Below, piece by piece: positions 62,916 to 64,000 of a stretch of DNA of 64,000 nt (within the stretch, counting starts at the first letter, position 1; every line of letters begins with the position of its first letter). Position numbers and translations under genes: made by a program. Under the pieces are notes generated by a model. That model made no database searches. It saw nothing but the letters and a program-made list of their open reading frames with translations, and was not told the origin of the DNA. Source of the stretch: Streptomyces sp. CB01201 (GTDB lineage Bacteria; Actinomycetota; Actinomycetes; Streptomycetales; Streptomycetaceae); NCBI RefSeq assembly GCF_002803085.1, contig NZ_NNBJ01000027.1, forward strand, positions 1 to 64,000, in the 5' to 3' direction.

Positions 62916-64000
62916 ATGGGCATTCGGAGCTTGCTGCGCAAGGTGTTCGGACGCGAAGGCACGGAGCGTGCCGAGCCGGCGGCGGCTTCCGTACCGCCCC
63001 AGACGGAACGCACCGCCGAGGCCGCGGAGGCGCCGGCCGAGGCCATCGAGGTGCCGGCCGAGGCGGCATCGCCCACCGTCCCCGCGCCGGGGCGGCGCGA
63101 CCTGTCCCCGGCGGAGAAGCTGGTGGCCGCCGCGTTCGATGGGCCCCGTCCGCCCGCTGAAGCCGCGGGCGACGCGTCGTCCTCCGACCGCTCCCCCGCC
63201 GACGGCGCGACGGGTGCCGCCGAGGTGCCGCAGCCGCGTACGGAGGCGAAGCCGGAGCCCGAGGCAGGGCCTGAGCCGGCGGCGGTGCAGGCCGAGCCCG
63301 TCGCGGAGCCCGAGCCCGAGCCCGAGGTCCAGCCCGTCGCGGAGCCCGAGCCCGAGCCCGTACAGGCGAAGGCCGAGGTCGCACCCGTCGCCGAGCCGGA
63401 GCCCGAGGCAGAGCCGCAGCCGGAGCCTGAGCCGCAGCCCGTAGCAGCTGAGCCGGTCGCAGAGCCCGAGCCCGTACGGACGGAGGCTCCGGTCGAGCCC
63501 GAGCCCGAGCCCGTCCAGGCTGCCGCTGTCGTCGAGCCCGAGCCGGAGCCCACACCGGCGGAAGCCGAGCCCGAGCCGGAGTCCGTGCGGACGGAAGCCG
63601 AGCAGGAGGAGCCCGAGCCCGTCCGGGCGGAGCCCGTCGTGGCCAAGCCGGCCGTCTCCGCCGCCCGGGTCAAGTCCCGGGCGCCGGGGCTCGCCGGGGC
63701 CTACAAGGCCGCCGGGGCCGCGCTCAAGAAGGCGGGGCTCACGGGGGCCCGGATCAAGGTGTACCTCGTGCTCGACCGGTCCGGGTCGATGCGGCCGTAC
63801 TACAAGGACGGCAGCGCCCAGGGTCTCGCCGAGCAGGTGCTCGCCCTCGCGGCGCACCTCGACGAGGAGGCGACCGTCCACACCGTGTTCTTCTCGACCG
63901 ACATCGACGGTTCGGTCGACGTGACCCTCGACGCGTACGAGGGTGTCGTCGACGAGACGCACGCCGGGCTCGGCCGGCTCGGCCGGACCAGCTACCACCG
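62916..64000 (+). CDS. VWA-domain protein (TerF-like) with EP-repeat linker, 3' end outside the window
   Basis: The frame runs from ATG 62916 to the window edge (361 codons). The first 15 residues (MGIRSLLRKVFGREG) are basic; residues about 20-260 are Ala/Pro/Glu-rich with many EPEPEPV repeats, probably an extended linker. From about residue 265 a von Willebrand A domain of the tellurium-resistance TerF type begins: KVYLVLDRSGSMRPYYKDGSAQ, where DRSGSM is the MIDAS metal site, then VFFSTDIDGSVDV. Ter proteins form membrane-associated stress complexes with TerD-like partners. The repeat tract is prone to copy-number change. The opposite strand is also open here, but as an artefact of codon bias. 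Confidence 0.85.
   Translation, partial: MGIRSLLRKVFGREGTERAEPAAASVPPQTERTAEAAEAPAEAIEVPAEAASPTVPAPGRRDLSPAEKLVAAAFDGPRPPAEAAGDASSSDRSPADGATGAAEVPQPRTEAKPEPEAGPEPAAVQAEPVAEPEPEPEVQPVAEPEPEPVQAKAEVAPVAEPEPEAEPQPEPEPQPVAAEPVAEPEPVRTEAPVEPEPEPVQAAAVVEPEPEPTPAEAEPEPESVRTEAEQEEPEPVRAEPVVAKPAVSAARVKSRAPGLAGAYKAAGAALKKAGLTGARIKVYLVLDRSGSMRPYYKDGSAQGLAEQVLALAAHLDEEATVHTVFFSTDIDGSVDVTLDAYEGVVDETHAGLGRLGRTSYH

Noticed and set aside
62826..63998. Long minus-strand ORFs opposite the VWA gene
   Set aside because: Gly/Leu/Arg repeats mirror the EP-repeat coding strand; the plus-strand frame has a start, linker and a VWA domain.
1..64000. tRNA, rRNA, insertion sequences, prophage
   Set aside because: No cloverleaf with CCA-type end, rRNA segment, transposase, integrase or phage structural gene was recognised by eye; a tRNAscan and HMM search would settle it.

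Overview
The window is chromosomal DNA of a high-GC actinomycete, almost certainly a Streptomyces or close Streptomycetaceae relative. The evidence is the strong third-position G/C bias, frequent GTG starts, many WhiJ-type XRE regulator/DUF397 pairs, a snapalysin/LysR pair, a DasR-type operator in front of a chitin-active LPMO, a tryptophan attenuator in front of a second TrpRS, and dispersed intergenic repeats of the kind seen in these genomes. I recognise no tRNA, rRNA, CRISPR array, insertion sequence or prophage.

Layout. 1-2 kb: the 3' part of a DEAD-box RNA helicase, a small conserved protein and a MerR regulator. 2-6 kb: a minus-strand operon for a three-subunit FAD/[2Fe-2S] dehydrogenase of the hydroxyproline/opine type, ending in its probable GntR regulator. 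6-10 kb: a lipoprotein DyP peroxidase with an altered GxxDG motif, a small serine hydrolase, a zinc-ribbon protein, and a large sigma factor fused through membrane-spanning sequence to a CAP domain. 10-22 kb: a cobalamin (corrin ring) cluster, cobN (behind a B12 riboswitch), cobG, cobH, cobIJ, cobK, cbiD, cobM and cobL. 22-23 kb: a repeat field.

23-38 kb: a frameshifted TetM/OtrA-like GTPase gene, a membrane-anchored LPMO, a TRIC-type channel, a magnesium P-type ATPase gene with a tiny upstream leader ORF and a paired direct repeat, a four-gene operon (esterase, acyltransferase, histidine kinase, response regulator), and a KimA-like potassium importer. 38-48 kb: regulator-rich accessory DNA with two XRE/DUF397 modules (DUF397 motif duplicated or triplicated), two TetR genes each divergent from its likely target with clear palindromic operators, an MFS exporter, a secreted SH3 protein, a membrane-tethered XRE-DUF2690 protein and a lytic transglycosylase.

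48-51 kb holds the strongest candidate for an undescribed system: an XRE-TPR regulator gene, then a 44-residue, Cys-free, Asp/Gly/Asn-rich peptide gene with an ideal Shine-Dalgarno site, overlapped by four bases by a 389-residue protein-L-isoaspartate methyltransferase homologue. This is the minimal layout expected of an aspartimide-forming (imiditide-like) RiPP. 51-64 kb: trpS with a Trp-Trp leader peptide and attenuator, several membrane proteins, an EEP-family phosphatase/nuclease, a 37-bp palindrome carrying two DnaA boxes in front of a FUSC-family transporter gene, a second repeat field with a 78-bp tandem array, the snapalysin/LysR pair, an APC permease, a hypothetical protein, and the 5' part of a VWA-domain gene cut by the window edge.
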